Source: Spirometra erinaceieuropaei
Taxonomy: Eukaryota > Platyhelminthes > Cestoda > Diphyllobothriidea > Diphyllobothriidae
Direction of reading: 5' to 3'
NCBI GenBank assembly: GCA_902702965.1
Contig: CACRXP010000006.1
Coordinates: 531,781 to 595,780 of the forward strand
Length of the DNA: 64,000 nucleotides
The translations under genes were made by a program, and so were the position numbers. The notes under the pieces were generated by a model. That model saw only the letters and a program-made list of their open reading frames with translations. It was not told the DNA's origin and did no database searches. Positions 1 to 9,666 of this stretch are shown piece by piece (the stretch's first letter is position 1; each line of letters begins with the position of its first letter).

Positions 1-1144
1 GCTTAACAATGAAATGACCACACTTAAATGCGGACTCGAAAGAAGTATTGAAAGAAATATTGTGTTGGATAGAAAAACAAATTTCTTAAGAAAATAGGGA
101 AGTGCCGAATTTACAAATCTCAATTTAAATTCTGCTAGAGTTCATTTGTGGGAACGTCGTCAGATTAAACATTTTGATAATCTGACATTTCGAAATATCG
201 GTCAGTTACTAAAACTTGGATTGGAATTAGCAAGTGCAATCGCAAACAGCGTGTATTCATTGATTCAACAGAAGTTTCCTTTCACAAAATTACGTAAATT
301 TGGTTGCAGTGAAGTCAGTTAAGTTCTCCGGGCTCATTATTGACTGCCTAAAGGCAGAGCTGCGGTAGTCTATGCTCAAAAACATTCAAAATAATATAAT
401 TCCCATTAGTGGAGAGTTGTCTGCGGTTCTTCTCCATGTAGATAGCTGTTTGGGTCATATTGGTACACCCACGGTGTCGGAATAGAACTTTGCCCATTCG
501 CTCTGCCAAATACGACCAACTATATTTATAAGGCTATAAATTTTGAAAAGTAATGAAGACAGGTGGGCATTCAAATGAGGCTTGTTGAACCTACGCAGTA
601 GTGGGACGTTTCTGTTGCCGAAGCGAAACAAAGTATCAGTTGCTGACTACTAACTGCATTTCACAATAGTAGAGAATGTGCAATATGTACTGTCAATCAT
701 GTGTCTACTGCAAATTGGCTAAAGAAGGAAGCAGAAATTGCACATGACAAATGCATACCAATCGAACCTCATTTATCGGTTATAAGAGGTTTTGACTCAC
801 ACGCTTAAGCTGATTTGCGTTGGATTTGAGCACTTTCGCTAATTTTGATTTACGCACTCTACTGCAGTGAATACAAATTGGGACAGAATTAGCGGATGCA
901 ATCTCAAGCAGTGTTTTCCGCGTATCAGCAGAAATTTCCTTTCATAAAAATACTATGTGACCTGGAGCTGTAATGGAGTCAGTTAAGTAGCCAGGTCTCA
1001 CAATCGACTGCTCAATAACATCTGTTCTGTAGTTTATGCTCATAAAAACCTCCCACATAATATGATCTCTAATAGTAGCGAGTTGTCGGCGGGTCTTCCG
1101 TATGCAGATGGCTGTTTGGGTCCTATTCGTACACCCACCCAAAC
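1..1144 (-). repeat. Leader block of a further inverted unit (cut by window edge)
   Basis: This is the reverse complement of the stretch at about 23931-25070, so a further inverted unit continues to the left of the window. It holds a 66-codon ORF (1142-942, minus) whose relatives lie at 23946-24146 and, diverged, at 24467-24790. On the plus strand at 1-120 a decayed frame matches the protein-like stretch on the minus strand at 39669-39475. I recognise no function. The block is repeated before every PLE reverse transcriptase of the window. Confidence 0.7.
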
Positions 1145-1359
1145 TCTAAACACAATTGCTTAAGTTAAATACTTCCGCAATGGGGGTCAGCGATATCTAA
1201 GTCCCCAATCAATCGAAGAGACTTTTCCTAAAATTTCACAAGGCATAAACATGGAAAATATAATGTGTACAAAATGCCGTCTCACATTTGTACACGCGCA
1301 TTAGAAAAAGTACCTAGAAATCTATTATGTTAAACAAAAATGTAAAAATGCGCGACGTA

Positions 1360-1845
1360 TGAAATGCCACGAAAAGATGATGTTTTATAAGTTAAGTCGT
1401 TCAGTTTACTTTAATTCAGCCGTCCCCTCCCGTACAAGTGCGGGTCACTAACATCCTCCAAGGTTCAGAAGATGTAGATGCATCTTCATCTTCTGAACTG
1501 CTACCTGGGACTCGCCTGTTCGCTTCTATCAGCAATCCTCCAAGGTCCTAATCCGGTTTGGAGGACGGATTCGGAACTGTGAGAAATGACATCTGATGGA
1601 ATGTAGGTCAATTGTGCGATAGCAAAATGGTGGCTTCCAGCTTCGATCAAGATGAGAAGTACGAGATTCACAAAATATACTCCATATCTCTCTCTGACTG
1701 ACAAGGAATGAAGATAGGGAAACCACAAATATGTACCCCTTGCAGAGTAAGAGTACACACGAAAATTGCATGCTTAAACACCAAATGACCTACAGACCCC
1801 TAATATACAGGAAATTTCTTCGTAAGTGCACTTCTGTGTGACCTC
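1360..1845 (-). repeat. Module M, copy 1
   Basis: One of nine copies of a roughly 0.4-kb module. It has a short ORF on minus (1771-1529) sharing the stretch REIWSIFCESRTSHLDRSW with the other copies. This copy is the only one carrying a 70-base insert (1465-1534). Function unknown; the ORF is not intact in most copies. Confidence 0.65.
1465..1534. repeat. 70-bp insert with 12-bp direct repeats and hairpin
   Basis: The 12-mer ATCCTCCAAGGT stands at 1453-1464 and again at 1535-1546; sister modules have it once. The inserted part starts with a hairpin: 1463-1474 is perfectly complementary to 1487-1498, loop of 12 bases. It could be a tiny foldback insertion with target duplication, or a template-switch duplication. 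Confidence 0.6.
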
Positions 1846-1929
1846 GAACTCGTGATCACATTCCACAGGAGAGTCGCTCCCGGGAAGGACGTATTACCCA
1901 ATGCTATATGACCAATGTTGGTGTATTCT

Positions 1930-2440
1930 ACGCAATTCCTAGACTGGAATTCCAGCTCAAACAACAAATCTCAATCTAAATTCCACTAGAGTTCATTTGT
2001 GTTTTCTGCGTATCAACAGAAGTTTCCTTTCATAAAAATACTATGTAACTTTTAGCAATAATGGCGTCGGTTAGGTACCCAGGGCTAATAGTCGACTGCG
2101 CAATAACAACTGCTCTGTAGTTTATTTTCATAAAAACCTTCCAAATAATATGATCTCCAGTAGTTACGAGTTGTCAGTGGTTTTTCTGTATGCAGATAGC
2201 TGTTTGGGTCCTATTCGTACACTCACCCGAACTCTAAACACAATTGCCTAAGTTAAAGACAGTCCGCACCGGGTGTCAGCGATATCTATGTCCCTGATCA
2301 ATTGAAGAGACTTTTCCTAAAATTTCACAAGTCATAAACACAGGAAATTTGGTGTGTATAAAATGTCGTTTCACATTTGTTCACGTTCTTTTGACAAAGT
2401 ACCTAGAAATCTATTCTGTTAAACAAAAATGAAAAGATAC
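1930..2440 (-). repeat. Second partial leader copy
   Basis: A diverged direct copy of the stretch at about 900-1370, including the decayed leader ORF. No intact frame. Together with the neighbouring M and minigene copies it shows local tandem duplication of this end of the unit. Confidence 0.6.
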
Positions 2441-2870
2441 ACGACGTTTGAAATGCCACGAAAAGATGATGCCTCATAAGTTAAGTTGATCAGTTTACTT
2501 TAATTCGGCCGTCCGTTCTCGTACAAGTGCGGGTCACTAACATCCTTCAAGGTCGTAATCCAATTAGGAGGACGGATTCGGAACTGTGGGAGATGACATC
2601 TGATGGAACGTATGTCTATTGTGCGATAGCCAAATGGTGGCCTCCAGCTTCGATCGAGATGAGAAATAAGAGATTCACAGAATATACTATCTATCTCTGA
2701 TTGACAAGGAATGGAAATGGAGAAGCCCCAAAAATGTCATCCATCATGGACTAGGCAATCTATGCAGATGAACGGATATAAGCAAATTGCATAGTTTAAC
2801 ATCAAATGACTTGCGGGCTTTTAATATCTAAGGAATTCGTTTGCGAATGCACTTCTGTGTGACCTCGAAC
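2440..2870 (-). repeat. Module M, copy 2
   Basis: Diverged copy of module M. Its small ORF is broken by stops. Confidence 0.6.
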
Positions 2871-3300
2871 TCCCGATTGCAGCCCGCGAGAGCGTCAGTC
2901 CATGGGAGGACGTCGTACTCAATGATAAATGACCACTGTTGGTGGATTTTACGCAATGCTTAGGCAGGAATTCCAGCTCATACCAACACATTTTGCCATT
3001 GTGCGTAAGACTTCAGCCAGGAAGCCAATAGTTCGCGTGGCACCCGCTGCATTTGACTGGGCGGCGCATACAGCTATTCGAACTGCTTCTTCACCGTTCT
3101 GACTGTCTGATCCCAAGTCAAATGTAGATGTTCACTGAATCTACTTAAAAGTCATTAAGATAATTGAACTTCCCTCATCCCTTGTTTGATAGTAATGATG
3201 ACGTGTGAACAGAGCAAGCTAAAACAGTATTTTCTCATTGCCAACCTCAAGTTTCCAACGACGTATTTGGCATACACTAATAGTCCTCCTTGGAATGCAA
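2871..3300 (-). repeat. Block G, downstream flank of minigene copy a
   Basis: Repeated block that follows slot-2 minigenes; related copies lie at 4321-4740, 22850-23300 and, more diverged, near 8330-8540 and 35960-36235. I see no intact gene in it. Confidence 0.55.
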
Positions 3301-3327
3301 CAGACAGGTCTTGGCACAAAATGCATA

Positions 3328-3333
3328 TTTATT
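3328..3333 (-). terminator. Polyadenylation signal of minigene copy a
   Basis: AATAAA on the minus strand, 62 bases after the stop codon at 3398-3396, kept at a like distance in all five intact copies. Confidence 0.6.
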
Positions 3334-3395
3334 GCTACAAAGGTAATTTAAACAGAAAAGGCGTGATTGTCATTTGGCTCAGCGTGAAGAATCTG

Positions 3396-3753
3396 TTACA
3401 CTTCCTCCTCCCAATTTGTTAGTCGGATGTGTCCAGACTTGGAGGCCGCTCTTTCCTTGGCCATGCACACTGCAGATGGAACTGAGCATGCGCATGTAGT
3501 GGGTTTATTCAACACAAGCAAATTCATGTAGGGAGTTGAATTGCACACACCAATGCTTTTATTAAACCCGCCCAATGTCAAGCTCGGATAAAGCATGACA
3601 ATTGAGGCGTAGACACACAAACGCACTCTCATATTTTGTCGGAAGTCGTACGCAGCGACTCCCATCGCAGACATATTTCTGTCCATTGAGAATGGGAAAG
3701 GTGAGACCCGGTGTCTGACGGAGACGAGGATCATCATATTGTGCTCTAGCCAT
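3396..3753 (-). CDS. Two-exon minigene, copy a (slot 2)
   Basis: Predicted small gene of unknown function. Exon 1 is 3753-3627 (127 nt), intron 3626-3470 (GT...AG, phase 1), exon 2 3469-3396 (74 nt); together 66 codons plus stop. The protein starts MARAQYDDPRLRQTPGLTFP, has a Cys pair four residues apart (CDGSRC) and a basic, hydrophilic second exon. There is no signal peptide or membrane segment. The donor reads GTGCGT and the acceptor CTGCAG. A TATA box lies upstream and an AATAAA downstream. It differs from the slot-1 copies at about 11 of 66 residues, with many replacement changes. The start is chosen because all copies share the ATG-G context. I recognise no family. It could also be a decaying duplicate, but no stop or frameshift is present. 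Confidence 0.6.
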
Positions 3754-3807
3754 GACTTGTCTGAGAGGTGTGGTTTAAGTGAATACTCTCCTCGTCAGAG
3801 GGGTTCC

Positions 3808-3815
3808 ATTATATA
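3808..3815 (-). promoter_or_regulatory. TATA box of minigene copy a
   Basis: TATATAAT on minus, about 55 bases before the start codon; it sits where the other copies have TTATAAAT. Confidence 0.5.
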
Positions 3816-3846
3816 GGGGGACTGGTGTGGTCGTCACAACCTCCAC

Positions 3847-3876
3847 TGCTGCCGCCGCCGCTGCCGCAGCCGCCAC
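3847..3876 (-). repeat. GGC-type trinucleotide tract upstream of copy a
   Basis: Imperfect GCC/GGC run just upstream of the TATA box. Copies e and f have a GGC/GGT tract in the same place, and copies b, d and g a degenerate one. Confidence 0.6.
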
Positions 3877-3889
3877 CTCACAACTCCAA

Positions 3890-4320
3890 CACGACGTTTG
3901 AAATGCTACGAAAAGATGATGCCTCATTGGTTAAGTCGATCAGTTTACTTTAATTCGGCCGTCCGCTCTCGTACAATTGTGGGTTACTAACATCCTCCCA
4001 GGTCCTTATCCACTAAGGAGGACGGATTCGGAACTGTGAGAGATGACATCTGATGTAACGTAGGTCTATTGTGCGATAGCAAAATGGTGGCCTCCAGCTT
4101 CGATCGAGATGAGAAATACGAGATTCACAAAATATGCCCCATATCTCTCTCTGATTGACAGGGGATGGAGATGAAGAAGCCACAAAAATGTCATCTATCA
4201 TGGACTAGGTAATCTGTTCGGATAAAAGGATACACGAAAATAGCATAGTTTAACATCAAATGACTTACAGACCCTTCATCTCTAAGGAATTCGTTTGTGA
4301 ATGCACTTCTGTGTGACCTC
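3890..4320 (-). repeat. Module M, copy 3
   Basis: Module M with a 62-codon ORF (4201-4013, minus) starting MIDDIFVASSSPSPVNQREI. The same start is seen in the copy at 54914. Function unknown. Confidence 0.6.
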
Positions 4321-4511
4321 GAACTCGTGATCACATTCCACAGGAGAGTCGCTCCGGGGAAGGACGTCTTACCCAATGTTAAATGACCAATTTTGGTGGA
4401 TTCTACGAAGGAATTCCGGCTTAAACCAACGCATTTCGCCATTGTGCGTAAGACTTCAGCCAGGAAGCCAAGAGTTCGCATGCTACTCGCTGAATTAGAC
4501 TGGTGGCGCAT
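4191..4511 (-). other. Hypothetical 106-codon ORF in block G
   Basis: Open frame spanning block G into module M. The matching frame in the copy near 23100-23400 has stops, so it is probably an accidental open frame. No recognised domain. Confidence 0.15.
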
Positions 4512-4740
4512 TCAGCTATTCGAATTGCTTCTTCACCGTTCTGACTGTATGGTCCCAGACCAAATGTGGATGTCGATTGAATATAATTAGAAGTCACCAT
4601 AATCATTGTACTGCCTGAATCCCTTGCTTGATACTAATAAGGACGTGTCCACAGAACAAGTTAAAACCGTCTTTCATCATTGCCTGTCTCAAGTTTCCAA
4701 CGACCTAACTGACACACACTAATAGCGCTCCCAGATAACC
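4321..4740 (-). repeat. Block G, downstream flank of minigene copy b
   Basis: Second copy of the block at 2871-3300, with the same order relative to the minigene. This supports a tandem duplication of M + G + minigene. Confidence 0.6.
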
Positions 4741-4769
4741 AACAGACAGTTCTTGGCATAAAATGCATA

Positions 4770-4775
4770 TTTATT
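4770..4775 (-). terminator. Polyadenylation signal of minigene copy b
   Basis: AATAAA on minus, 62 bases past the stop codon. Confidence 0.6.
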
Positions 4776-4837
4776 ACTGCAACAGTGATTTAAACAATAA
4801 GAGAATAATTGTCAGTCAGCTCATCTTAGGGATTCTG

Positions 4838-5212
4838 TTACATTTCCTCCTCCCAATTTGTTCGTCGGATACGCCCAGACGTGGAAGCCGCTCTCTCCTT
4901 CGCCATGTACACTGCAAATGGAAAGAGAACATGCGCACGTAGTGGGTTTATTAAACACAAGCATATTCAACTGGGGAGCTAAATTACATTTAGTCGCCCC
5001 CCCCTCGCACTACTGCTTCTATCAAACCCATTATGTCAAAATCAGAGCAAAGTATGCACATTGAAGCGTAGAAACATAAAAGTACTCTCATATTTTGTCA
5101 GAAGTCGTATGCAGCGACTTCCATCACAGACATACTTCTGTCCATTAAGAATGGGGAAGGTGAGACCCGGTGTATGCCGGAGACTAGGATCATCATATTG
5201 TCGTCCAGACAT
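4838..5212 (-). CDS. Two-exon minigene, copy b (slot 2)
   Basis: Same gene structure as copy a: exon 1 5212-5086 (127 nt), intron 5085-4912 (174 nt, GT...AG, phase 1), exon 2 4911-4838 (74 nt), 66 codons plus stop. The protein starts MSGRQYDDPSLRHTPGLTFP and keeps the Cys pair. The donor is GTACTT, weaker than GTACGT in slot-1 copies. The position of the TATA box reads TCTAAAAAGG (5274-5265), degenerate. About a dozen residues differ from copy e, so this copy is under weak or no constraint, or is diverging in function. The frame is still fully open. Upstream on the opposite strand begins the small ORF at 5778, about 565 bases away. Unknown function. Confidence 0.55.
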
Positions 5213-5274
5213 GACTTGTCTGAGAGATGCGGTTTCGGTGGATACCCTCCTCATCAGAGGGATTCCTTTTTAGA

Positions 5275-5777
5275 GGGGCATTGTTATCTTCATCGCCACC
5301 GCCATCGCATTGTATTGAGGAGGGTTACGTACTTTCGTCACGTATTGAGGTAAGGACATGAACTTGTTTAGCGCACCATTCAGACTGCAGCATGCCTGGG
5401 AATGCGGGTTCGGATAGTGGTCTGTTTTGCACTGACCGTTCATGAGAGGCGGTACTAAATGACTTGGCTTTTGATTCAGTTACGCCTCTCAAAGGATAAG
5501 GCATGTTGCTGGAGAGGGGAGGGGGGCGGTGTGACGCACATTCCTCGTTGCAAGTACCAGAACACTTAAAGTGATCCCTTACTTGAAAGGCATGTTGTTG
5601 AAGACAGCGATAATGTTGTGTATGTTAGGTGTAATTGGGCGCGTAACGTGGAAGAGTTTGATTTAAGAGGCCGACTGAGAATCTTCAATGTCTTAACTCC
5701 GGCATGGGTATTGTCGCTGTGATATTCCTTGATTACTATAGCTGTCAAGGATGGGGTAGATTAGAAAAGAATTCAAT
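5275..5777. promoter_or_regulatory. Intergenic flank between minigene b and divergent ORF
   Basis: About 500 bases between two divergent small genes. Equivalent stretches precede copies c, d, e, f and g. It holds degenerate GGC-like and C-rich tracts. Short open frames within it (for example 5748-5566) are not kept in register between copies. A shared promoter region is inferred from layout only. Confidence 0.35.
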
Positions 5778-6056
5778 ATGGATTTAAGTGTCATAGGATG
5801 GCTCATTATATCAAGAATAATAGATCTCAATGAGAGTCAGAAGATTGCTCTTGACGAAATGCCACACGGTGCAATTGTGTGTAAGCTTGGCAAAGTCTTA
5901 CTTCAAATGGAACTCGTATCTACCGATCTGGTCGGGACTGGCATGTGTCGTTCTGTCTCAAAGCTTCTTCTGAAATTACGCGCAGACAGAGGGCGTAGCG
6001 ATGAGCAAGTTCAAGTTTTATGTTTCTATCCATCATTACTTGAAATTTTGAAATAA
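5778..6056 (+). CDS. Divergent small ORF, 92 codons, unknown
   Basis: Starts MDLSVIGWLIISRIIDLNES. The opposite-strand copy at 54289-54041 keeps the same frame for about 80 residues before the C-termini part. The N-terminal 17 residues are hydrophobic enough to be a membrane or signal segment; no other motif. It is placed head-to-head with minigene b. In the copies near 10411, 22210, 32870, 47350 and 63980 the frame is broken (lost ATG, deletion, transposon insertion or stops). So it is either a gene kept in two slots or an open remnant of a repeat. I recognise no family. Confidence 0.3.
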   Translation: MDLSVIGWLIISRIIDLNESQKIALDEMPHGAIVCKLGKVLLQMELVSTDLVGTGMCRSVSKLLLKLRADRGRSDEQVQVLCFYPSLLEILK

Positions 6057-6059
6057 CAA

Positions 6060-6396
6060 GGAACCTTAGTCGACGTATGCGCGAGAAACGGCTTCCATTT
6101 GCATATTCCCCTGCCTTGTGTTCCTTTATTCACAATGCAGACGTTGCATATATTGCTGTGTTGCGTTTCGTCCACAACGGCAACTCGAATTGCCGTCGAG
6201 CCCGTGTATTGCAACGTGTTTTGCCACTGAACGGGGACACAGACACAAATCTCGTTGTGGTCAGCAAGCGCAGCTCTTGCAATTTCTAAGCTGACGATTG
6301 GCTTCTGTTGCCTGATTACTGCCGGACAGCATTTAAATGAGGAAAAACACCTTTCGGCCGCCGTATTATCGCAATTTACGGTGGACGGCTTAAAAA
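6060..6396. repeat. Unit block open on both strands
   Basis: Copies lie at 21727-22070 and 52905-53250. Here 6077-6289 (+) reads MREKRLPFAYSPALCSF, and the minus strand (part of 6544-6026) is also open. Because both strands are open in all copies I cannot tell which, if either, codes. No known domain. Confidence 0.4.
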
Positions 6397-6565
6397 AACC
6401 ATGTAAAAAGAGGAATGCAAAATTACATTTTTGCGAGAAGAGAAATGTTAAATCAATTTGGCATAACAAATGGAATGCATCCGGTCCCTGATGCATCCTA
6501 CATTTCGGAGGTGTTTTATATTTTCGAATTAGAATTGCTGTCACCGAGAGTAAACATGCTCATTC
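6397..6565 (-). mobile_element. Fragment of the dispersed element seen at 53319-54045
   Basis: Matches the reverse complement of about 53655-53830, but sits on the other side of the neighbouring block than in unit 3. The change of position suggests independent insertion of the same repeat family. Confidence 0.45.
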
Positions 6566-6569
6566 ACAT

Positions 6570-6905
6570 GTACCGTGCATTATACGTTCTTGCTAAATCA
6601 GTTACTTCAGGATGTCGGTTTCCAAATGAAATTCTTTTCGGCCGTCTGAAAAAATTACACTGCGTAAAGTGACCACTTAGTTAGTGTACATTTTCCTCAC
6701 TGATTTTTATTGTCTATGTAAATCCAAATATATTTCAAAGAACACTTGCATAAAAACATTCGTCCTTTTACATATATGTCGGAAAATTAAGCTTTATTTG
6801 GATTCTGTGCTTTAAGAGAGGATAAAATTCGGTGTAAAAAACTGCTCCAAGTATAAAATGAAGTTGAACCTGCCATTGAACTTGCACTCAGGGTCTACAC
6901 AAGCA
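6570..6905 (-). mobile_element. Remnant of TA-flanked inverted-repeat element (unit 1)
   Basis: Reverse complement of about 52250-52580, that is, the right arm and part of the centre of the element at 51785-52688. At about 6905 the sequence jumps to the equivalent of 51200, so about 1 kb including the left arm has been lost in unit 1. Confidence 0.6.
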
Positions 6906-6919
6906 CAAGCATACTGCTG

Positions 6920-7760
6920 ACTGCATCCTCGCAGTCTGCGAATATTACGTGGTTGCTCGGCTTTAGCTGGTGGATTCCGGCCCAAATATCCATATCAACA
7001 TGTGAACTTGACCCACAAAGCTTAATTCCTACCGATTAACTCCACGTTGGCTGTTAATTTCTGAGGAGGTTCAAAAACCGAAATTATTTTTGTTGCTGAG
7101 GTAGCTGTTGTTCGCAGCCCTCTAAGGAAAAATTCGCCATCGCGCTGAAGTCCCATCGCACCACCTCACTGCATTCAATTATCCAAAAATTACGACTTTA
7201 TGAAAAGATTAAAGTGTTGGGTCAAGCACGTTAACAGCAGCCGTGCATGTAATGGGTCTTTTCGGACACGCCAATTTTATAAAAAACGCAGTAAACAGCG
7301 GACTGAACGAGGTACAAACAGTCTGTTCTGCGACAAAATCCCAGAGATGACACCAAGGACATCCACGCAGTCCCCATCCAAAAACAGGCCACCCTTTTCG
7401 AGCATTGTAATCCAATCTAGAAAGAGTCACGCCAAACACCGAGAGCATTTTTAAGACTAGTGGAAAAATACCATCTCCCTCAACTATCCTTGTCTCTGAG
7501 GCATTGCCTTGGCTACCGAGTGGTTTAACAGATCCTTGTTCCACCATTCTGCTCCAAGGGTACTCTTGGCTAGACCGAAATACAGGTACTCTCACACCTT
7601 AAATCATCTCCCCCCACAACAGCACTGTATTCCGTCAACGCAGGATCCAACAATATCATTCCAAGGCAATCGTTAAATGCTGTTACTTTTGGCTGCATAA
7701 AAGGTAATAGTACTTGGAAAAAACCAGTAGCGTCAATATATTTTCACGTCTTCGCTGCGA
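6920..7760 (-). repeat. Unit block between inverted-repeat element and module M
   Basis: Homologous to 19166-20050, 36970-37850 and 50465-51230. It contains the 128-codon frame described next. The rest (6920-7200) has no gene that I can support. Confidence 0.55.
7209..7595 (-). other. Hypothetical ORF, 128 codons, unknown
   Basis: Longest version of a frame also open at 19476-19715 (79 codons), and frameshifted at 37260-37499 and 50770-51010. Shared stretch NARKGWPVFGWGL, then CPWCHLWD and LACPKRPxTC. The opposite strand is also partly open in unit 2 (37219-36872). No known domain; could be the remnant of a transposon protein. I give it low confidence because two of four copies are broken. 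Confidence 0.25.
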
Positions 7761-8140
7761 AAAAATACGCAACGTTTGAAATGTCCCAAAAAAATGATGT
7801 CTCATAAGTTAAATCGATCGGGGTACTTTAGGTTAGCCGTCCAATCTTGTAAAATGTAGATCGGTAACATCCTCTAAGTTCTTAATACAGTTAGGAGGAC
7901 TTTTTCGAAACTCTGAAAGATGACATTTGATGGAGCGCATGTCTGTTGTCCAATTGCAAAAGGCTGGCGTTCAGCTTCAACCAAGACGAGAAATACGAAA
8001 TTTACAAAATATACTGTCCTTGCTTGACAAGGAAAGAAGATGGAGGAGACACAAAAATGTCACCTTTCATGGACTAGGCAATCCGTGCGGAGAGAAGGAT
8101 ATACGCAAGTTGCATAGTTTAAAATCAATTGTCTTACAGA
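7760..8140 (-). repeat. Module M, copy 4 (next to telomere-like array)
   Basis: Module M in the slot next to the telomere-like array; copies 5, 7 and 8 have the same placement. More diverged from copies 1-3 than those are from each other. Confidence 0.6.
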
Positions 8141-8240
8141 CCACTAACCCTAACAACTAACACTAACCGCTTGACCTGACCCTAAGCCCTGGCCGCCAAC
8201 ACGACCTCCAACCCTAGCCCTAGCCCGTAAACGCATCTCT
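8141..8240 (-). repeat. Degenerate telomere-like array (unit 1)
   Basis: Repeated CCCTAAC / CCCTAGC-type words on the plus strand, that is TTAGGG-like on minus. Copies occur at 18421-18556, 36236-36356 and 49726-49851, in the same place in each unit. TTAGGG is the usual animal telomere repeat, so an interstitial telomere remnant is the natural reading, though spacing is irregular. Confidence 0.5.
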
Positions 8241-8249
8241 ACATCTTAA

Positions 8250-8526
8250 ACAAACAGTTCATCACGTGGGGCTCCCAGACCACATCTTACCCCTTGTCCT
8301 TCCGATCGCAGCCGACGGGAGAGTCAGTTCACTGTTCGTGGATTCAGCGCAGTACCTAGGCAGGAATTCCAGCTCACACCAGCGCATTTCGCCACTGTAA
8401 GTCAGACTTCCGCCAGGAATCGACGAGTTCACATGTTGCCCGCTGCATTAGACTGGTGGAGCATCCAGCTTTTCAAACGGCTTCGTCACTGTTCCGACTG
8501 TCTGATCCCAAGGTAAATGCACATCT
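8250..8526 (-). repeat. Block G-like stretch after the telomere-like array
   Basis: Reverse complement of about 35960-36230. Distantly related to block G near the slot-2 minigenes. No intact gene seen. Confidence 0.45.
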
Positions 8527-8736
8527 TCATTGAATCTTTTTAAAATTCCCCATCATCATTTCAATGTCCACATTCGCCTGTCTGGTATAAATAACGACGT
8601 GCCCATGTGACCAGCTAAAACGGTTTTTATAACTGCATGTTATTATTCTGCCTGCATCCTCCTCATTAAACCCGCATCGTCGGCTTGAGCATACGGAAGC
8701 AACACATTCAGAGGCGGGACATGGATCAATAGGCAT
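8527..8736 (-). CDS. Cysteine-rich small ORF, 69 codons, unknown
   Basis: Starts MPIDPCPASECVASVCSSRR and has five Cys in its first 21 residues. The same frame is open at 35755-36066 with one early difference. The copy at 49246 has a stop (TGA in place of the TCA after the third Cys) and a frameshift. It lies 0.9-1.3 kb downstream of each slot-1 minigene, in the same direction. Short Cys spacing could suggest a metal-binding or disulfide-bonded peptide, but I recognise no family and no signal peptide. Confidence 0.3.
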   Translation of the reverse strand: MPIDPCPASECVASVCSSRRCGFNEEDAGRIITCSYKNRFSWSHGHVVIYTRQANVDIEMMMGNFKKIQ

Positions 8737-9020
8737 AACGGAATAGATGCCTCACAAATTTCTCAAAGATAAATGGAAACAGACATGGACGGTAGCCACA
8801 TGCCGTGAATGCCTACTGGCACAAACTTTAATCAACCACAGAACAGCTTGTTAAGCACAGTTAACAGGTACCTGGAATGCGCACCCAACCACTTCCTTCA
8901 GCATTGGTCGATAGACCTTCAGCTGGTGTTAGGGTTTGTCACAGAGAAGTTAAGAATCAAAATGCATCAAAGAGTTTTGACATTAGGTCAGTAGGACTGT
9001 CAAGGACTGTCATTTGTGGA
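8737..9020 (-). other. Spacer without recognised gene
   Basis: Matches 35471-35754 and 48956-49245. A plus-strand open frame (8809-8994) is not kept in the other copies. Confidence 0.5.
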
Positions 9021-9236
9021 TCATGCGACGCTGGTTAGAAACGATCGGAAATAACTGATTGTACGGTGGGATGGAGCGCTTTGCCAGACATGCGGACAGA
9101 TGGTTTTCAAGAAGAATTCAATGCCAATGACCGCCCCTGGGTTGAACATTTTATTGGTTTCATAATCAATTTGGAGTTGAGAATAGAACTCGCACGGACG
9201 TCGTTCAAGCATATGGTATATGCATGTTCGACTCAC
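9021..9236 (-). CDS. Conserved 71-codon ORF, unknown
   Basis: Starts MSRTCIYHMLERRPCEFYSQ and ends SYFRSFLTSVA. Also open with the same end and same length at 35255-35470 and 48740-48955, although the copy in unit 2 has an altered N-terminus. No recognised domain or signal peptide. Three open copies in three units is more than the surrounding decayed DNA shows, but a plus-strand frame (9066-9284) is open here too. Confidence 0.3.
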   Translation of the reverse strand: MSRTCIYHMLERRPCEFYSQLQIDYETNKMFNPGAVIGIEFFLKTICPHVWQSAPSHRTISYFRSFLTSVA

Positions 9237-9239
9237 AAC

Positions 9240-9599
9240 ATGAATTTTCGCAGTGAATTCTCTTCAGAAACTGCCGGAACCTGAAGGACGACTGTCTCCC
9301 TACAGTTGCCTTGGACATTTTCACTTTTCTGACTAACTGATCCCACGAAAATTGCAAATGTTTTTTGAATATTATTTTAAATTCAATATCATCGTAGACA
9401 TCGATCTGCCTGCACCCTCCTCCTCAGTCGATAATTATAACGACAAATGCAGAGGACTAACCGAAGCGCAGAGTGTACTTCGAACAGGCGACTCCTTACT
9501 GCCAGTCTTAAGCTCCGGTCGACTTATTTGACAGACACCTATAGTGTTATACCAGTGCTCCTGGGATTGCAGCAGACATGTCTTGGCACAAAATGCATA
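9240..9599 (-). other. Stretch between minigene c and the 71-codon ORF
   Basis: Matches 34925-35254 and 48373-48739. Contains a partial inner repeat of the sequence found at the Cys-rich ORF. No gene supported. Confidence 0.5.
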
Positions 9600-9605
9600 T
9601 TTATT
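9600..9605 (-). terminator. Polyadenylation signal of minigene copy c
   Basis: AATAAA on minus, 61 bases past the stop codon. Confidence 0.6.
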
Positions 9606-9666
9606 GCTGAAATGGTAATTTAAACAAAAAGTAGTGATTGTCAGTCGGCTCAGCACGGAGAGTCTG

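Noticed and set aside
6026..6544. 172-codon frame on minus
   Set aside because: Crosses a join between two unrelated blocks and the opposite strand is also open; not kept in other units.
8141..8240. A true chromosome end
   Set aside because: The arrays are short, degenerate and embedded in unit sequence on both sides.
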